From positions 29,761,284 to 29,825,283 of the forward strand of contig OZ010573.1 of the NCBI GenBank assembly GCA_963932145.1: DNA of 64,000 bases. Direction: 5' to 3'. A program made the position numbers and the translations under genes. Under the pieces are notes generated by a model. That model was not told the origin of the DNA. It worked only from the letters and a program-made list of their open reading frames with translations, and did not search any database. Of this stretch, positions 41,957 through 53,610 are shown in pieces. The first letter of the stretch is position 1; every line of letters begins with the position of its first letter. The stretch is from Acanthosepion lycidas (Eukaryota; Mollusca; Cephalopoda; Sepiida; Sepiidae).

Positions 41957-42705
41957 TCTATAAAAGGCAGGACGTGTGTGTGTAACGAATGCATGGCCAC
42001 AATTTTCGACGGATTTGCACCAAAATTTACATGCACATGCTCCAAGTTAGTGGGAAGGCCAAGACTAACTTTGCATTTTCCAACTCCCATCGATAGTGGA
42101 AATAATTGATTTTATCATGCTTCTATGGCAGTTTTCATGTAGTTTGCGGCCAGAGTGAGAGCCTATAGCTGGCTGCCACAAATAGGCAGGAAGATTCTAC
42201 TGGCCAGTGTGAGAGCCAACAGCTGACTGACACGAATGTTAACTAGCATGCTAGCATGCAAAAAAAAGTCGATAACTGCATTTGTCACAAGTGGGAAAAA
42301 TTTAAATCTGCATGGCACTTTACTCCAATTGGCTCATTCGCTTGCTTAAATTCAACGTTGATTCTGATTCCGCAGAACTGGGTTGGGTGTGAAAAAGTAT
42401 TTGTTGTTAACATTCTTTTTTCATTCAGTTTTTCCAGTTACGAGTCCTTTTTTAAAGCTGATCATTTTGTGTTCATTTTGTTTAGTTCTTTTTTCATACC
42501 AGATTTAATGTTTAGTATAGAGCTTAGAAAAAATTTGCAGTGTGAGATAGGCAAGAAGTAAGGCATGTAGCAACATCAGCACAGCAAAGGGCACTCCTTT
42601 AAAGGCAAGGAAGAGCAAAAATATTTTAAGTCAAGTAATAGCAATTGCTGTATGAGTCGTATGATTTTTGAATCAAGCATGGGCAACACTGGGCCATGCT
42701 GCTAG
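41957..42705 (+). mobile_element. Non-autonomous Helitron
   Basis: Starts TCTATAAAAGGCAGGACGTG after an A and ends GGGCCATGCTGCTAG before a T, fitting Helitron 5'-TC...CTAG-3' insertion between A and T. gggcaacactgggcc just before the end can form the expected 3' hairpin in part. No Rep/helicase coding is visible in the 749 bp. A region near 42,130-42,240 contains two similar blocks (cagtgtgagagc..agct). Confidence 0.75.
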
Positions 42706-42785
42706 TTTTAAATAACCATCAAAATGTTGATAAGTTGTAAAAAACAAATCAATGATTGGATAAATTATAACTTACCATTTTGTTT

Positions 42786-43290
42786 AAAAATTAGTATCAC
42801 CCCAAGCAAGGCACTAAAGCTACTAAGACACAAGGCATTACAGGGTGTGGAAGAATTAGGAACAGAAACATTATTAATGAGCAGGAAAAAAAAAGAGTAA
42901 TCAGGACAGTAGATAGTGATTGAAATTCCATTTAAATTTTTTCATATTAAATTTGGCTGGAAAGTATGGAGTTGGAAAGTAGTTCCACAAGTGAGAAGTG
43001 TGAGAAAAGAAACTGTTAGCATATAATCTACATTTACATCTAGTCAGCTCAACTGTCAATTGATGAGATCTTGATGACAGTCTAGTGCTGCACTTAAATT
43101 TAAAAAGTCTAGGTACCATAGCAAAAAGATCATCTGAACAATTATCAAGAAAATATATATAGTAAAGACAGAGAAGCAAACTTATGGCAGTGGGAAAGTG
43201 ACTGAAGCCAAGATGCCAGATCAAGACCCATAATATTGCTGATTCTTTGTATTTTATCTATGAGCTCAAGCTAAATGAAATAATAATGCT
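42786..43290 (-). mobile_element. LINE-A 3' fragment
   Basis: The minus strand reads LLLCLYYIYFLDNCSDDLFA and CRLYANSFFSHTSHLWNYF, then FNMKKFKWNFNHYLLS with a stop near 42,901, followed by the family 3' UTR to about 42,786. Its 107-codon ORF is one of the better kept pieces of LINE-A. It abuts the LINE-C fragment at about 43,300. Confidence 0.8.
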
Positions 43291-43299
43291 TGATATTCC

Positions 43300-44320
43300 A
43301 TAACATAACCATCCTTCTTGCATGGCATGAAGAGCATGCTGAGCTTCCATCTTAGCATCTGTAAACTCTTTACTTATTTGGTCTTGTTCTTTGGACAAGC
43401 AATCTTGTAGCATCCTTCTTGTACAATTCTTCTTAACAACAATCTCATTGATAGCATCGCATCTTCATTTTTATCAAACCAGTCCCAGTGTTTCACTGGT
43501 CTTTTCTCTAAGATTTTCTTAGTTACATCAGAGATGTTCCTCCTCAGGGAATCCCACGAAGATGTATCTGTACCCTCAGAGAGTCATTGCTTCAATGCTA
43601 CTTGCTTTCCAGGGGGATGCAATTTCGCAACATCCAGACATTTGGGGAGCTTCTTTTCTTTCTGTCTTTTCTTCTCTTAGCAACTGGTTTCAACACAAAG
43701 TTCAGCTTGGTTCTCACCGGGGTATGATTGGTCCATCTATCGGCATCATGCACAGAATGAACATTGTGCATGTCCTGCGTGTCTTTCTTGTGGACAACGA
43801 TATAATCAATCAGATGCATTCATATAGCAACATGGTTATGCTTGTGTTTGAACTGCGTGCTAGAGATAAAGTGATTAAACTCAGTACAGAGCTCAAGAAG
43901 CAGTAAACCATTTGTTACTTTTCCCAGAGCCATATCTACCAAGACAGCCAATCTGTGCCAATCTTGGGTTTGAAGTCCCTGAGAAGGATAATCTTGTCAT
44001 CCAACAGCCCTGAATTCAGTACTCCCCTTAAAGACATGTGGAACTGAGCTATTACAACATCATCAATGTCCAGTGCTGGTGCATAGACACTAACTACAGT
44101 GACACAGCAGGATCCATATAGGTGTAGACAAAGGGTCATCGAACAATCATTGACACCTTTTGGGTGTTCTACAAGGCTTGGCATAAGTTTGCTACAAATA
44201 GTAAAACTCACACCAGCATCTCTATTTTCAATTTTCTTGGCTTTCCAAAAAAAAGTGTAGCCACCTTCAACATCCTGCAGTTGACCATCATCAACAAGAC
44301 ATGTTTCTCAAAGAGCAACT
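43300..44320 (-). pseudogene. LINE-C (RTE-like) AP endonuclease remnant
   Basis: Minus strand from 44,320: the decayed ETCLVDDGQLQ, GGYTFFWKAK, VEHPKGVNDCSMTLCLHLYG, VVSVYAPALDID (about 44,060-44,100) and IILLRDFKPKIGTD (family ILLGDFNA.VG; about 43,955-44,000). Then HLIDYIVVHKKDTQD (about 43,775-43,818), a decayed TDHxLVR block (TNHTPVRTKLNF) and the linker DWFDKNEDA (about 43,455-43,490). This is the nicking endonuclease domain and the following linker of RTE-type proteins. G-D in the GDFN block is changed to R-D. Confidence 0.8.
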
Positions 44321-44425
44321 AAAAAAATATATTGAACTGATAGACTTAAAAATCCATAAAATGAACTTATATATATGTACATGAGAGGGTGCTAAATTTA
44401 ACTGAGAAATTTTCAGCACCCCTCT

Positions 44426-44431
<6 letters not shown>

Positions 44432-44493
<62 letters not shown>
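44432..44493. repeat. (TA)n(CA)n microsatellite
   Basis: About 42 bases of TA then about 19 of CA. It sits directly against the left end of the DNA transposon. Confidence 0.95.
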
Positions 44494-44494
<1 letters not shown>

Positions 44495-44779
44495 TGCAGG
44501 GTGTATCAAAAATATGTTTACAAACTTTGGGAGCAGGATCCTCACATCAAAACAAGGACAAAAGTCTATATAAACAAATGTCTGCAAATCCTTCCTTTTA
44601 GTTTACAATAGATGATGCTGTTTTGCCATATAGACTAGGTTACATTTGTCATTTTTGTACGTTTGTGGCTAGTTTGTCTTCAACATTTAATGTGTGTAGT
44701 AGTGAGTTAACTGAGAAGATTTCCATTTAACAATGACAGAATACTCATATCGTAAGCAGGCAGATATGATTTTTACATA

Positions 44780-46165
44780 GGGCCATGCAAATGGTAACAG
44801 ATACGAGGTTGCATGGCTGTATCAGATTGCACTTCTATACCAAAGGCAGCTGAGACAACCAACCTTTGCTGCTGTTTATCATTGCATTGCTGAAACAGGA
44901 TCTGTGGCACCATAAACTATGGATCAAGGAAGACCAAAGATCTTCTCATTCTACAAAGAGCACATTCTACAGACTGTCAGAGATTATCCAGGTATCAACA
45001 CATATCAAGTAGTCCTAGCATGTCGTAGATCTCATAGTACCACATGGAGGGTACTTCAAGAGCAGCTCCTGTATCATTTGCAATGTGTGTGGGTTTTTTG
45101 CCCTCTGATCACTCACCACAGGAGAACTTTTGCTGATGGTTTATTGCACAAGCTACCAATCCATTGTTTGCATCTTCAGTTTTGTTTACGGATAAGGCAA
45201 CATTTGGAAAAGATGGTATAACAAATTTACACAACCAACATTTGTGGGCAAATTGGAATCCCCATGGTACAATACAGGTTAGAATGAGTTTATGATTAAT
45301 GTGTGGGACTTTATTTTGAACACACTTCCAGACCTGCTAGAGGATGTACCCTTGATAATACGAAGATGCATGTGATTCATGCATGATGGGGCTCCAGCAC
45401 ATTTTAGTCACATTGTGAAGCACTTGCTGACATCTACCATGAAAGATGGATAGGTAGGGGAGGACCGGTTTCATGAACCTGCACATTCCTTGATCTCAAA
45501 CTTTTGGGTTAATATCTTTGGTGTCATCTAAAACAATTGGTTTATGCAGCAAACCCTAATAATGCAGAGACACTTCATGAATGTATCATAGGGGCTTGCA
45601 AAACCATTCAACACCATGTGAAGGTATCTGAAAGGGTTTGCCAGTCAATGATTCAACAGATGTATGCACATGTAGATGCAAGAGGAGTACATTTTGGTTT
45701 GGTTTGTTGTGTTTTACGGCATATCAACCTCAATCGGTTATTTAATGCTGACAAAGTTTTTATTGTTGGTAATATTTTGTTTTGTTAAAAATCTATTTCT
45801 GGTAATAATTTTTTCCTTCAAAAATGTATTGCTGGTAATAATATTTTTTTTTTTTTTTTTTTTTTTACAAAGTATTCCTGGTATTAAAACCCATTTTCAC
45901 CTCAGTTTTGGAGTTAACTGTTTGCCCATAGCTGGGACCCTAACAGGTGCCGCCACCACCCCAGGCCAGGTTATTCCTGGAAACACCAGCAATGGAGGTG
46001 GTTCCACACTCCTCAAAAACTCCTGATCAGAAGCCTTGCTGCTGGACATAGTTTATCGTCATACCCAGGACAAAGTATATTTTGAACATCTATTATGAGT
46101 TGCTGTTTTGAGATACAATGATGGCCTTTTGGATATATGTTTAAATGGAGATTTTAACTTGTTTT
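44780..46165 (+). pseudogene. Transposase remnant of the TIR element
   Basis: Decayed readings include EVAWLYQIALLYQRQLRQPT (about 44,810-44,870), MDQGRPKIFSFYKEHILQTV with a winged-helix-like follow-up (44,919-45,080), FMHDGAPAHFSHIVKHLL (about 45,377-45,430; second catalytic Asp) and a degenerate DRF-EPAHS-ISNFWVNIFGVI block where the family has WPPRSPDLxPLDFFLWG. The end ..ARGVHF is cut by R at 45,696 and resumes as VYFEHLL.. after 46,074. Stops occur near 45,241 and later. Confidence 0.75.
45686..46083 (-). mobile_element. Repeat R nested in the transposon
   Basis: Minus-sense R (45,696-46,073) flanked by AGTACATTTT (45,686-45,695) and AGTATATTTT (46,074-46,083), a target duplication with one difference. 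The transposase reading is split at this point, so R is younger than the transposon. Confidence 0.85.
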
Positions 46166-46269
46166 GGTTTCAGGAACCCACCCCCAAATTTTTTTAAATT
46201 ATTTTTGATACACCATGCATATATCTCAACTTACCACAAGTCTGAGTTTCAATTTTATTGGTTAAAGTT

Positions 46270-46510
46270 GTGATAAGTAAGGTTCATCTGTTGCCCAGTT
46301 CAAACTTCAAAATACAAGGCAGAAGGAAAGAAAGTCAAGATCTATATTTCCTTCATCAAATATAATTATTAGTGCAAGTAAACTCATCACAGATGAAGAA
46401 GAGACTTGAGGCAACAGAAATGTGGTTTTACAGAAGGATACTGAGAATACCACAGATTGAATATGTAAGTAATGAGTAAGTTGTAGGGAAAATGATAATG
46501 AAAAGGTCAA
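46270..46510 (+). mobile_element. LINE-C C-terminal fragment
   Basis: The plus strand has atgaagaagagacttgaggc, then aacagaaatgtggttttaca and gaaggatactgagaatacc (MKKRLEATEMWFYRRILRIP), the thumb-region block also seen at 48.2 and 62.6 kb. Confidence 0.75.
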
Positions 46511-46539
46511 TTAGATATTTTCACCTGTCATCTGATTCA

Positions 46540-46710
46540 CTTTCCTCCCCAGTCCTTTGAACAGGAGAAGAGGTTTATCACGTATTCCTCTTTTAGAACT
46601 GGGTTTTCAGTTCTGTTTCCTAAAGTCTTCTAATTCTCTTTCACTCCCAGTAACCCCTTGTGCCTTAGTAACGATATTGCCTTGTCTGGGGTGAAATCAT
46701 TTAAAAAAAA
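46540..46710 (+). mobile_element. LINE-A 3' UTR fragment, plus sense
   Basis: ctttcactcccagtaacccc..gccttgtctggggtgaaatcattt followed by an A-run (46,702-46,719) is the LINE-A 3' end with its poly-A tail. Confidence 0.75.
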
Positions 46711-46749
46711 AAAAAAAAACTAAGAAAGAAAGGATGATATTAATTGGTG

Positions 46750-47930
46750 ATCTATATTTTATTAAAAATATATAAAATTCCGGGCTGTTAACATAAATGC
46801 TCCATTGGTTAGCACGTGATTTCTATCTTGTTTCCTTGAAAATGATCAATGGTAGTAGAAACTACTCAGAACATTGCACATGATTTCAGTAAGTTGCTTT
46901 ACAAGTTTCTATTCCACATCAAATAACTTATTTGACACCAAGAGATACTCACAGAATGTATGAACAGATATGACTTGTCTGTTCTTTTTAATAAAATGTG
47001 TTTGAATGAACGATTGCTGCCTAAAAATACGATGTTGTGTGTGGGGGGGGGGTGGGGGGGGTGTGAGGGGGTGGCAGGCAGGAGATGAAAGAGAACAGGG
47101 CAAGTCTTCTGCAATATCTTATCTCATACTGGTGACTCCTCAACTGCACAATCAATTTCGACCATACCATCCCTGGCCGTTTCCAATCTTCAGCATGTAC
47201 GGAGGGTGGGTGGGTTTACTTGGTAGTTATTGGAAGAGGGGTGGACCATCCAAATAAAAGGACAGAAAAGGAGAGAGCCAGATTTGTCAATACTGAATAC
47301 ATGGATCTTTACACAGGGATAGTTCTCATTGGAGACAACGATTTATTGCTGGCAAAAGCTGAAGAGAAGAGAAATCACTAAGATTCCATCTTAAGGAAGC
47401 AAACCTGATGAAAAGCATTTTATTTCTTCATGTAGAAGATATGCTCTTGTTTTGCAAGGAATTTCTGCGGATAGAGAGGGAGGCAAAAGATAACTGTCAC
47501 ATTTCATCATTATATTTATCGAATAAGTTTCCACCATGACCCAAAATGGTATAAAGTGAAGAAGCAATTCCCTTTAATTTATATATGGCAAATATTTTCA
47601 AACATTCCAAGACCGAAAATAATTCCCTGAGATTTTCAGACTAATCATACTCCAATGGTTGGGAGAGAATCATGACAGTCAAAGGTCAGCTTTCCAAGAT
47701 GTTTAAATGACTGCAAAATTTTTTAACCTTTATCAGTTAAAGTAGATAACAAATCTCGATCTTTGATATAAGTTATTTCAAGAGTCTGGGAATGCTCAAA
47801 AACACATTATTTACTATTTCTAGTTTTATTAAATTAAATAAATATACCCTCTGTTTCTTCTTTCTTTGTCTATTGCCAACTGCAATCTTCAAAAATTTAA
47901 ATGCAACACCAATTGTTAGCTTCTGTCTCC
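46750..47930. other. Unassigned stretch with a G-run tract
   Basis: No repeat family was recognised. The G-rich tract is at 47,041-47,085. The Pro-rich minus-strand ORFs across it come from that tract. Confidence 0.4.
47041..47085 (+). repeat. G-run tract (possible G-quadruplex)
   Basis: Runs of 10, 8, 5 and 3-4 G within about 45 bases on the plus strand satisfy a four-run G-quadruplex pattern. Confidence 0.75.
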
Positions 47931-48070
47931 CTGATACTACCTATTCTTTTATTGTCCTTTCTCCTCGCTAAAGTCTTCTCATTCTCTTTCACTCTCAGTA
48001 ACCCTATGTGTCTTAGTGGCTTTATTGCCTTGCTTGGGATGAAATGGTTAAAAAAGGAAAAAAGTACACC
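47930..48070 (+). mobile_element. LINE-A 3' UTR fragment, plus sense
   Basis: ctctttcactctcagtaacc..gccttgcttgggatgaaatgg and an A-rich end, matching 46,640-46,710. Confidence 0.7.
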
Positions 48071-48149
48071 AAATGGTTTTCTGTATTAATGTCTAAATTT
48101 TTGCTATATGTATAATTTTTCCCATCACACTGATGACAACAACAATAAT

Positions 48150-48720
48150 ATATTTAAAGATTTACAGGTGTTGAAACCATCTAATGCAATGAATGCTTGG
48201 CAATCTTCTCACAAATGAAGAAGAGACTTGAGGCAATAGAAATGTTAACGGTGAGAATACCATCGACTGAACATGTGAGCAATGAGGAAGTTTTAGAGAA
48301 AATGAAAACAAAAAGGACACTTATGTTTAACATCAGAAAGAGGCAGTTGAAATTTCTAGGGCACATAATGAGGAAAGACAGCTTGAAAAATGTGATAATT
48401 ACAGGACATATTGAAGGCAAGAGGGATAGATGATAACAATGCATAACCTACCTATCAAGCTTGAGGAGATGGGTGGTGGAGAAAGTTTTAGGAGAGATAA
48501 CAAAAAAGACAAAATTTATTCAGAGCTTTATAAATAACCCATCTAATGAGCTTGTGTAAATGGTTGGCAGAACAGAGATTAGAAATGATTGCAAAAAGAC
48601 AAAACTTACTAAGAGTTACAAAGGACAGGAAGTTGTGGAGAGCCAAGAACACCAACATCCTGAAGAGATACTGCATATAGGAGAATCATGCAGTTTAATA
48701 TTGTCCCCAGGGTGCATACA
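48150..48720 (+). mobile_element. LINE-C C-terminal fragment
   Basis: A 78-codon plus-strand ORF (48,197-48,433) reads SQMKKRLEAIEM, STEHVSNEEVLEKM, RKRQLKFLGHIMRKDSLKN and TGHIEGKRDR, the conserved C-terminal part of RTE-like LINE RT proteins. The following frames hold the KRQNLFRA-type end. It is the cleanest LINE-C tail in the window. The fingers, palm and catalytic motifs are absent. Confidence 0.8.
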
Positions 48721-48779
48721 TACATACATGATGGCCATTGACTCATTAGACAAGTATAATTGGTGTTGACAAGTTTAAT

Positions 48780-49290
48780 ATATGGTTTTACTTTTTGTGG
48801 GAATGACAATGGCCTAGAACCTCATATGGTTTTGAATTTAGAGTTTTCCTTCTTCTAGACATTACACCACCTGCATATCCAAAACCCAAAGATGGATTTT
48901 ATTACACCAGTTTAGAGTAGATTTGAGAATAAAGGCAACTAAAGTTAACTCCACACACTCCAGAACTGAGATGAAACTTCACTATCAGGTGTAGTTTAAT
49001 GCCACTCCCAAGACTCACTCACACACGCATATATATATTTTGTATCCACACTTTTTTTCCTTTTCGAAAACTATTTTAGTCAATAATGTTTCCACTTTCT
49101 CACACAAACAGCGCAGAAAAATCAGTTCGACTGAAAAGGATAATTTGGCAGTTGCAATTCAGTCAATGCGCATGTTGACCTTTTCCTAACTGCAGTCCTT
49201 TCTCCACTTGTCACCACCACTCAGATTTTCTCTTTTCCATCCAAACAACTTCCCTCCTCTTACCACAGTAATTATCCGGGAACCATGAAC
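48780..49290. other. Unassigned stretch
   Basis: No element recognised. Confidence 0.3.
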
Positions 49291-49369
49291 ATATCTAAGC
49301 TTTTCAAGGATTTTTCAAGTACAGGACTGTACAAAACACAGCAAATACGAAAAATCTTAACCCTTCTCA

Positions 49370-49740
49370 AAATATGTGCCCATTGACGTTTATCCAAACC
49401 AACTAAATGTACACCTTCTTCTTCTATGTACTCTATCCCTTCAGGTCCCCAACAATCATAGCTATCCCCAACTTTGCAGTAAGATTTACCGTTTCCCTAT
49501 CTCTGTTCTGCCATCCATTTACACAAGCTCATTAGATAGGTTACTCACTTTACCTCACTTTCATTCAATGTGTAATGTGAGTGTCAAATTCTCCGAGCCC
49601 TTTCTCAATATATGTGACCTAGAAATTTCAATTTTTTTTCTGAATGTAAGTACCCTTTTCATTTCTATTTTCCCTAAAAATTTCTTTGTTACTCACATGT
49701 ATGGCATTCTCAGCATCCTTCTGTGGAATGATATCTGATT
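49370..49740 (-). mobile_element. LINE-C C-terminal fragment, minus sense
   Basis: The reverse complement carries the VTYLMSLCKWMAEQR-like block (about 49,500-49,545) and a decayed KLKFLGHI block (about 49,610-49,645) in the same order as at 48.2-48.7 kb. The 120-codon plus-strand ORF is its shadow. Confidence 0.6.
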
Positions 49741-50104
49741 GTTAATCTGTACCAATATCAGAAAATCAATGTCCATGATTCAATATTAACAAACGAAGGT
49801 AATGTACAAAATATTGGAGTTTAAATTTTTTTATTGTATTTTTTTTTGTTCAGTACCGCTCTATAAACATTTAGAAATAAATTAGAAATATTAAAATGGT
49901 GCAAAAGTATCATTAAAGCAATTTGAACTGGTTGGCACAAACCCACTACATGTGTATTATACCTGAAATAGTTGTCAGGTACAACTTCTTACTTAATGAC
50001 AATGTTGTTAGAACAGAACCCAGTTGAAGGGTGAAGAATGGCTGTATATAAATGTATTACGGACAGCACTGGCTATACCCTGAATTACCAAGACAAGCAA
50101 ATTT

Positions 50105-50225
50105 ACATCTTTTTTTTTTTTTATCATTTCACCCCAACCTAGGCAATAAAGCCACAGAGACAGGTTACTGACTGTGAAAGAATATGAGGAAAAGAAAAAC
50201 ATTAAGGAAATAGAACAATAGGGTA
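50105..50225 (-). mobile_element. LINE-A 3' UTR fragment
   Basis: T-run then atcatttcaccccaacctag..aataaagccacagagacagg, the LINE-A tail as at 2,460. Confidence 0.7.
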
Positions 50226-50247
50226 AATAATTACTTATGTTATTTAA

Positions 50248-51142
50248 AATATGTTACCTCCATCTTTTTTCTGATTTTTCCTTGTCAGAAGTGAAAGTTA
50301 CAATGTTTTGCTACAACCACTAAATTTGTAGACTGACTAATTATAAACTAACAAGTCTATTTTACTATTATTTTTTTTAATCTTGCTCGGACTTTCTTAG
50401 CTAACCCAAGAGAAATCTAAAAATACAATATGTTGAATATTTTGTGTAGCCACTGTAGTGCTGTGGTGAGTGTAATAGGAAAATTAAGCAATTATAGAAA
50501 AAAGGCTTAACTTTCACTTCTAGCCAGGAAAAGTCAGAGAAAAAAAGTAGGTAACATTTTTTTAATTAACATAACATTATTTACAGACAGATTAAAGTCT
50601 TCATCTTTGATGTTACGATTCCAACACTTCAGCTGTTGCACATCTGAAGCCTTCTTCAGGTGTGTTTTGATTCTGGTAAACTTCAGGAAATTTGGAATTC
50701 AATTTTGAATTATTTTTATTCCACTGTGTCTGGAGACATTTTGTTTTGGTTAATTGTTCACTTATTACTTGTCCTCTTTCTATACAGTCTTAAAAAATTT
50801 TGAGTTCAATCCTTGGGCTAGGTTGTACAGATAGACACATATTATACATCTGATGAATGCTGAAGAACAGATTGGCTGAAACATTATTACAACACCATTA
50901 AGAACACAAAGAAGAAGTTCAATTATGATAAAAAATAACTCTGTCTATAAATACAAGAAATCTTGAGATACCATTTTAGAGACTGTATTTCCTCACAAAA
51001 TTACATCTTTATTCTTATGCTTAACTTTCACTTCTAGCCAGGAAGTCAGATAAAAAAAAAGTAGGTAACATTTTTTTAAGTAACATACATAATTATTTAC
51101 ATTATTTATAGACAGATAAAAGTCCTCATCTTTGATGTTATT
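50248..51142. repeat. Palindromic and direct repeat cluster containing PLE ends
   Basis: aactttcacttctagccagg..gtcagagaaaaaaagtaggtaaca occurs at 50,505-50,618 and 51,020-51,142 as a direct repeat, and in inverse at 50,248-50,299. Both direct copies continue into a minus-strand PLE end (gtc(t/c)tcatctttgatgtta). The PLE end at 50,595-50,680 carries the complement of CTGAAGA near 50,653. Confidence 0.7.
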
Positions 51143-52020
51143 TACATTATTACATCACTTTTTTATCAAAAATCTAATGATTACTGGCATTACCCAGATA
51201 CTACAGACTACTAGTATTTACACCTGGATCCATTATATAATATACACCTATTATCTGCTACAGAAATTTCCACCAATCATAGCTGAGCCAGATAACTGTA
51301 ATGATGGGAATATCCATCATTCGCAGTTTTTCATTTCAGCCAAAGCAAGGTAACTTACGCACAAATAGCATTAGAGAAGCTATGAATCCATCTCCTCATT
51401 CCTGTACTAGATTAAATACTAGGGTATGTATGTGGAGAAACTGTTATTCTAAAAAGAAAAAAAAGTGTCAATGCATATGCATTCAGAAAAAAAAAATGAT
51501 TTATTCTTACAATCTAAAATATGTTTTAGCTTTAATTAATCCACAAAGGTTTGATAATGTGTGAAAAAGAAATCAATCTAATTTTTAATTTAATACAAAT
51601 CCTAAGAGCCACTCAAAGGAGGGCTACTAAATGAGGTTGTGGTAAGGGGTGGACAGGGAAGGAGTAAGAGATACACGATATGAAGACAGATAATGGCTAA
51701 CCCTAGAAGAGGTTAAGATTAGTGGTTGAGAAAACATCATCTTGGTAATCTATTCTACAGTGCAACAATTCTGGAGAAGAAGCTGTCCGATGGGAACTTC
51801 CTTCTGACCAATGTAATACAAAGGGATTAAAGATGAGTCGACTACATGTATGTGGCATGGTGGGTCCTGTTTATGTAACCAGTGATATCAGAATACATCA
51901 AAATCTTTCAGACTCAGTCATATCCTATAGTAAGGCAACAAGTTCTGGTAACAGAATAAAAAATGATGGATAAAAATTTGAACCCATTTTGTGTGACCAT
52001 TTTATCAAGTTGACTCGGTT
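51143..52020. other. Unassigned stretch
   Basis: No recognised element. Two overlapping ORFs near 51,132-51,564 (plus strand) have no recognisable domain and may be PLE-related given their neighbour, but no motif supports that. Confidence 0.3.
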
Positions 52021-52667
52021 GAACAGTGTTTCGTTTCGTTTCGTTTATGGCATATCAACCTTAGTGGGTTATTTAATGCTGACAAAATTTTTATTGCTGG
52101 TAATATTTTTTTCATTCAAAAATCTATTTCTGGTAATATTTTTTTTCAAAAATGTATAGATGGCAATTTGTTTTGTTTTTTTTTCAAAAATGTATTGCTA
52201 GTAATTTTTTCATTTTTATTTTTTTTTTTCAAAAATGTATTGCTAGTAATTTTTCTTTTTTTTTTTTTAAAATGTATTGCTAGTAATTTTTTTATTTTTA
52301 TTTTTTTTTGAAAATGTATTGCTAGTAATTTTTTTATTTTTATTTTTTTGTTTAAATGTATTGCTAGTAATTTTTTTTTTTTTCAAAAATGTGTAGCTGG
52401 TAATATTTTTTTTTTTTTCAAAATGTATTACTGGTAATAATTTTTTTTCAGAAATGTATTACTGGTAAAAGTATTTCAGGTATTAAAACAATTTTTGCAC
52501 TTTCATAGTGTTTTGACCCCATAGCTGGAACCATAACAGGTACTACCACCCTGGGTCAGGATAGACCAGAGAACACCAGCAATTTAGAGATGATTTCACA
52601 CTCCTTAAAACCTCCTGATTTTGCTGTTGGACGTAGTTTATCGTCTTACCCAGGATGGGAACAGTGT
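52021..52667 (-). mobile_element. Repeat R with expanded internal array
   Basis: Minus-sense R (52,030-52,658) with an exact 9-bp duplication GAACAGTGT (52,021-52,029 and 52,659-52,667). The T/A-rich middle, which has two or three units in other copies, is expanded to about ten units of roughly 35 bp (attgctagtaatttttt..tttcaaaaatgt) across 52,085-52,470. Confidence 0.85.
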
Positions 52668-52669
52668 CT

Positions 52670-53390
52670 GGTTTTCAAAAGGGTACCATCTCAAGTTCAC
52701 AAATAGAGCCTAGAAAAAAGGCACATTTGGGAAAATGTGCATGTAAACCACCTTCTACTGTTACTGGAATGACAAATCATTTCCCTAATAGAAAAATGGA
52801 ATACAAGCTTTATTTCCTGTTGGAAGGCACACTTTTATTTAATAAGACTTCTTGATTTTGAGTGATTGATATTAATTTCACTATTTAAGAAAATTAAAAA
52901 CAAAAAACAAAAAGAAAACAGTGATGTCATCTCAAAATGTGTGTATCCACTAAAAATATTTATAGTAATAAGAAATAATTACTGATTAAAAAAATATCTC
53001 TTCCAAAAATTTATCATCCTTTATATATACATACCAGCAGGCTTCACCTGCTTGCTATTGCTTTGCAGCACAACATATATTCACTACTTGAAATCTTTGA
53101 AACAAAAATTTTAAATGAATATTTCATTCATTAATTGGCTTCTTATAATTAAAGAAAATTTTACAAATAGATGTCAACTTGTTGAAGGCCAATTAAAATG
53201 CAAATTTCAAAGACATTTCTGCACTATACAAGATGATATTCCCAAATGATATTTTTGAGATAAAAATCAAAACAAACCTTGAATAATCAGTTATGTGCAA
53301 TGCATAATACATGCTTAGGTGATCATGTATCGAAAGATACATGACTGACGAGGCAGATTTTTTTCTCTGCAGTAAGTTGCCATTACTTTT
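52670..53390. other. Unassigned stretch
   Basis: Short ORFs only, and no recognised repeat. 52,655-52,855 on the plus strand reads an ORF whose first codons lie in the target duplication of R. Confidence 0.3.
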
Positions 53391-53394
53391 TATA

Positions 53395-53580
53395 GTAGAC
53401 CAGTTGCCATCCAAGGTCTTTTCTGCTATTTACCCATAGCTGGGGGGAGAAGAAGAGGATTCATACCTTTCCCAAGGGTATTAGCACATAAGTGAACATA
53501 ATGGATTCAACTGGAATTCGAACTTGGCTCTACAATTCCTCAATCCAAGCTGCTATCCATTACTCCACTGTGCCTCCCCT
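53395..53580 (-). mobile_element. tRNA-headed SINE
   Basis: Minus strand from about 53,580: ggggaggcacagtggagtaa (A-box region), B-box-like gttcgaattcca, cccttgggaaaggtatgaat, then the agctatgggtaaatagcaga body and a short tail with tggcaac. The B box matches the GTTCGAATCC consensus better than the copy at 3.6-3.9 kb. Confidence 0.8.
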
Positions 53581-53610
53581 AATCCTTGAATAAAAAGAAC
53601 AGTAATGAAG

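Larger units (their letters stand above)
44497..46218 (+). mobile_element. Tc1/mariner-superfamily transposon with nested repeat R
   Basis: Left TIR cagggtgtatcaaaaatatg (44,497-44,516) pairs with the right end attatttttgatacaccatg (46,199-46,218). Between them is one decayed transposase. After subtracting the nested R (45,696-46,073), the element is about 1.34 kb, normal for the superfamily. Confidence 0.85.

Noticed and set aside
46899..47114. Pro/His-rich minus-strand proteins
   Set aside because: Produced by the complement of the G-run tract.
49376..49738. A 120-residue plus-strand ORF
   Set aside because: Shadow of a minus-strand LINE-C remnant.
53395..53580. A tRNA gene
   Set aside because: A- and B-box-like stretches are present, but a cloverleaf cannot be formed well and the same head recurs in other SINE copies.
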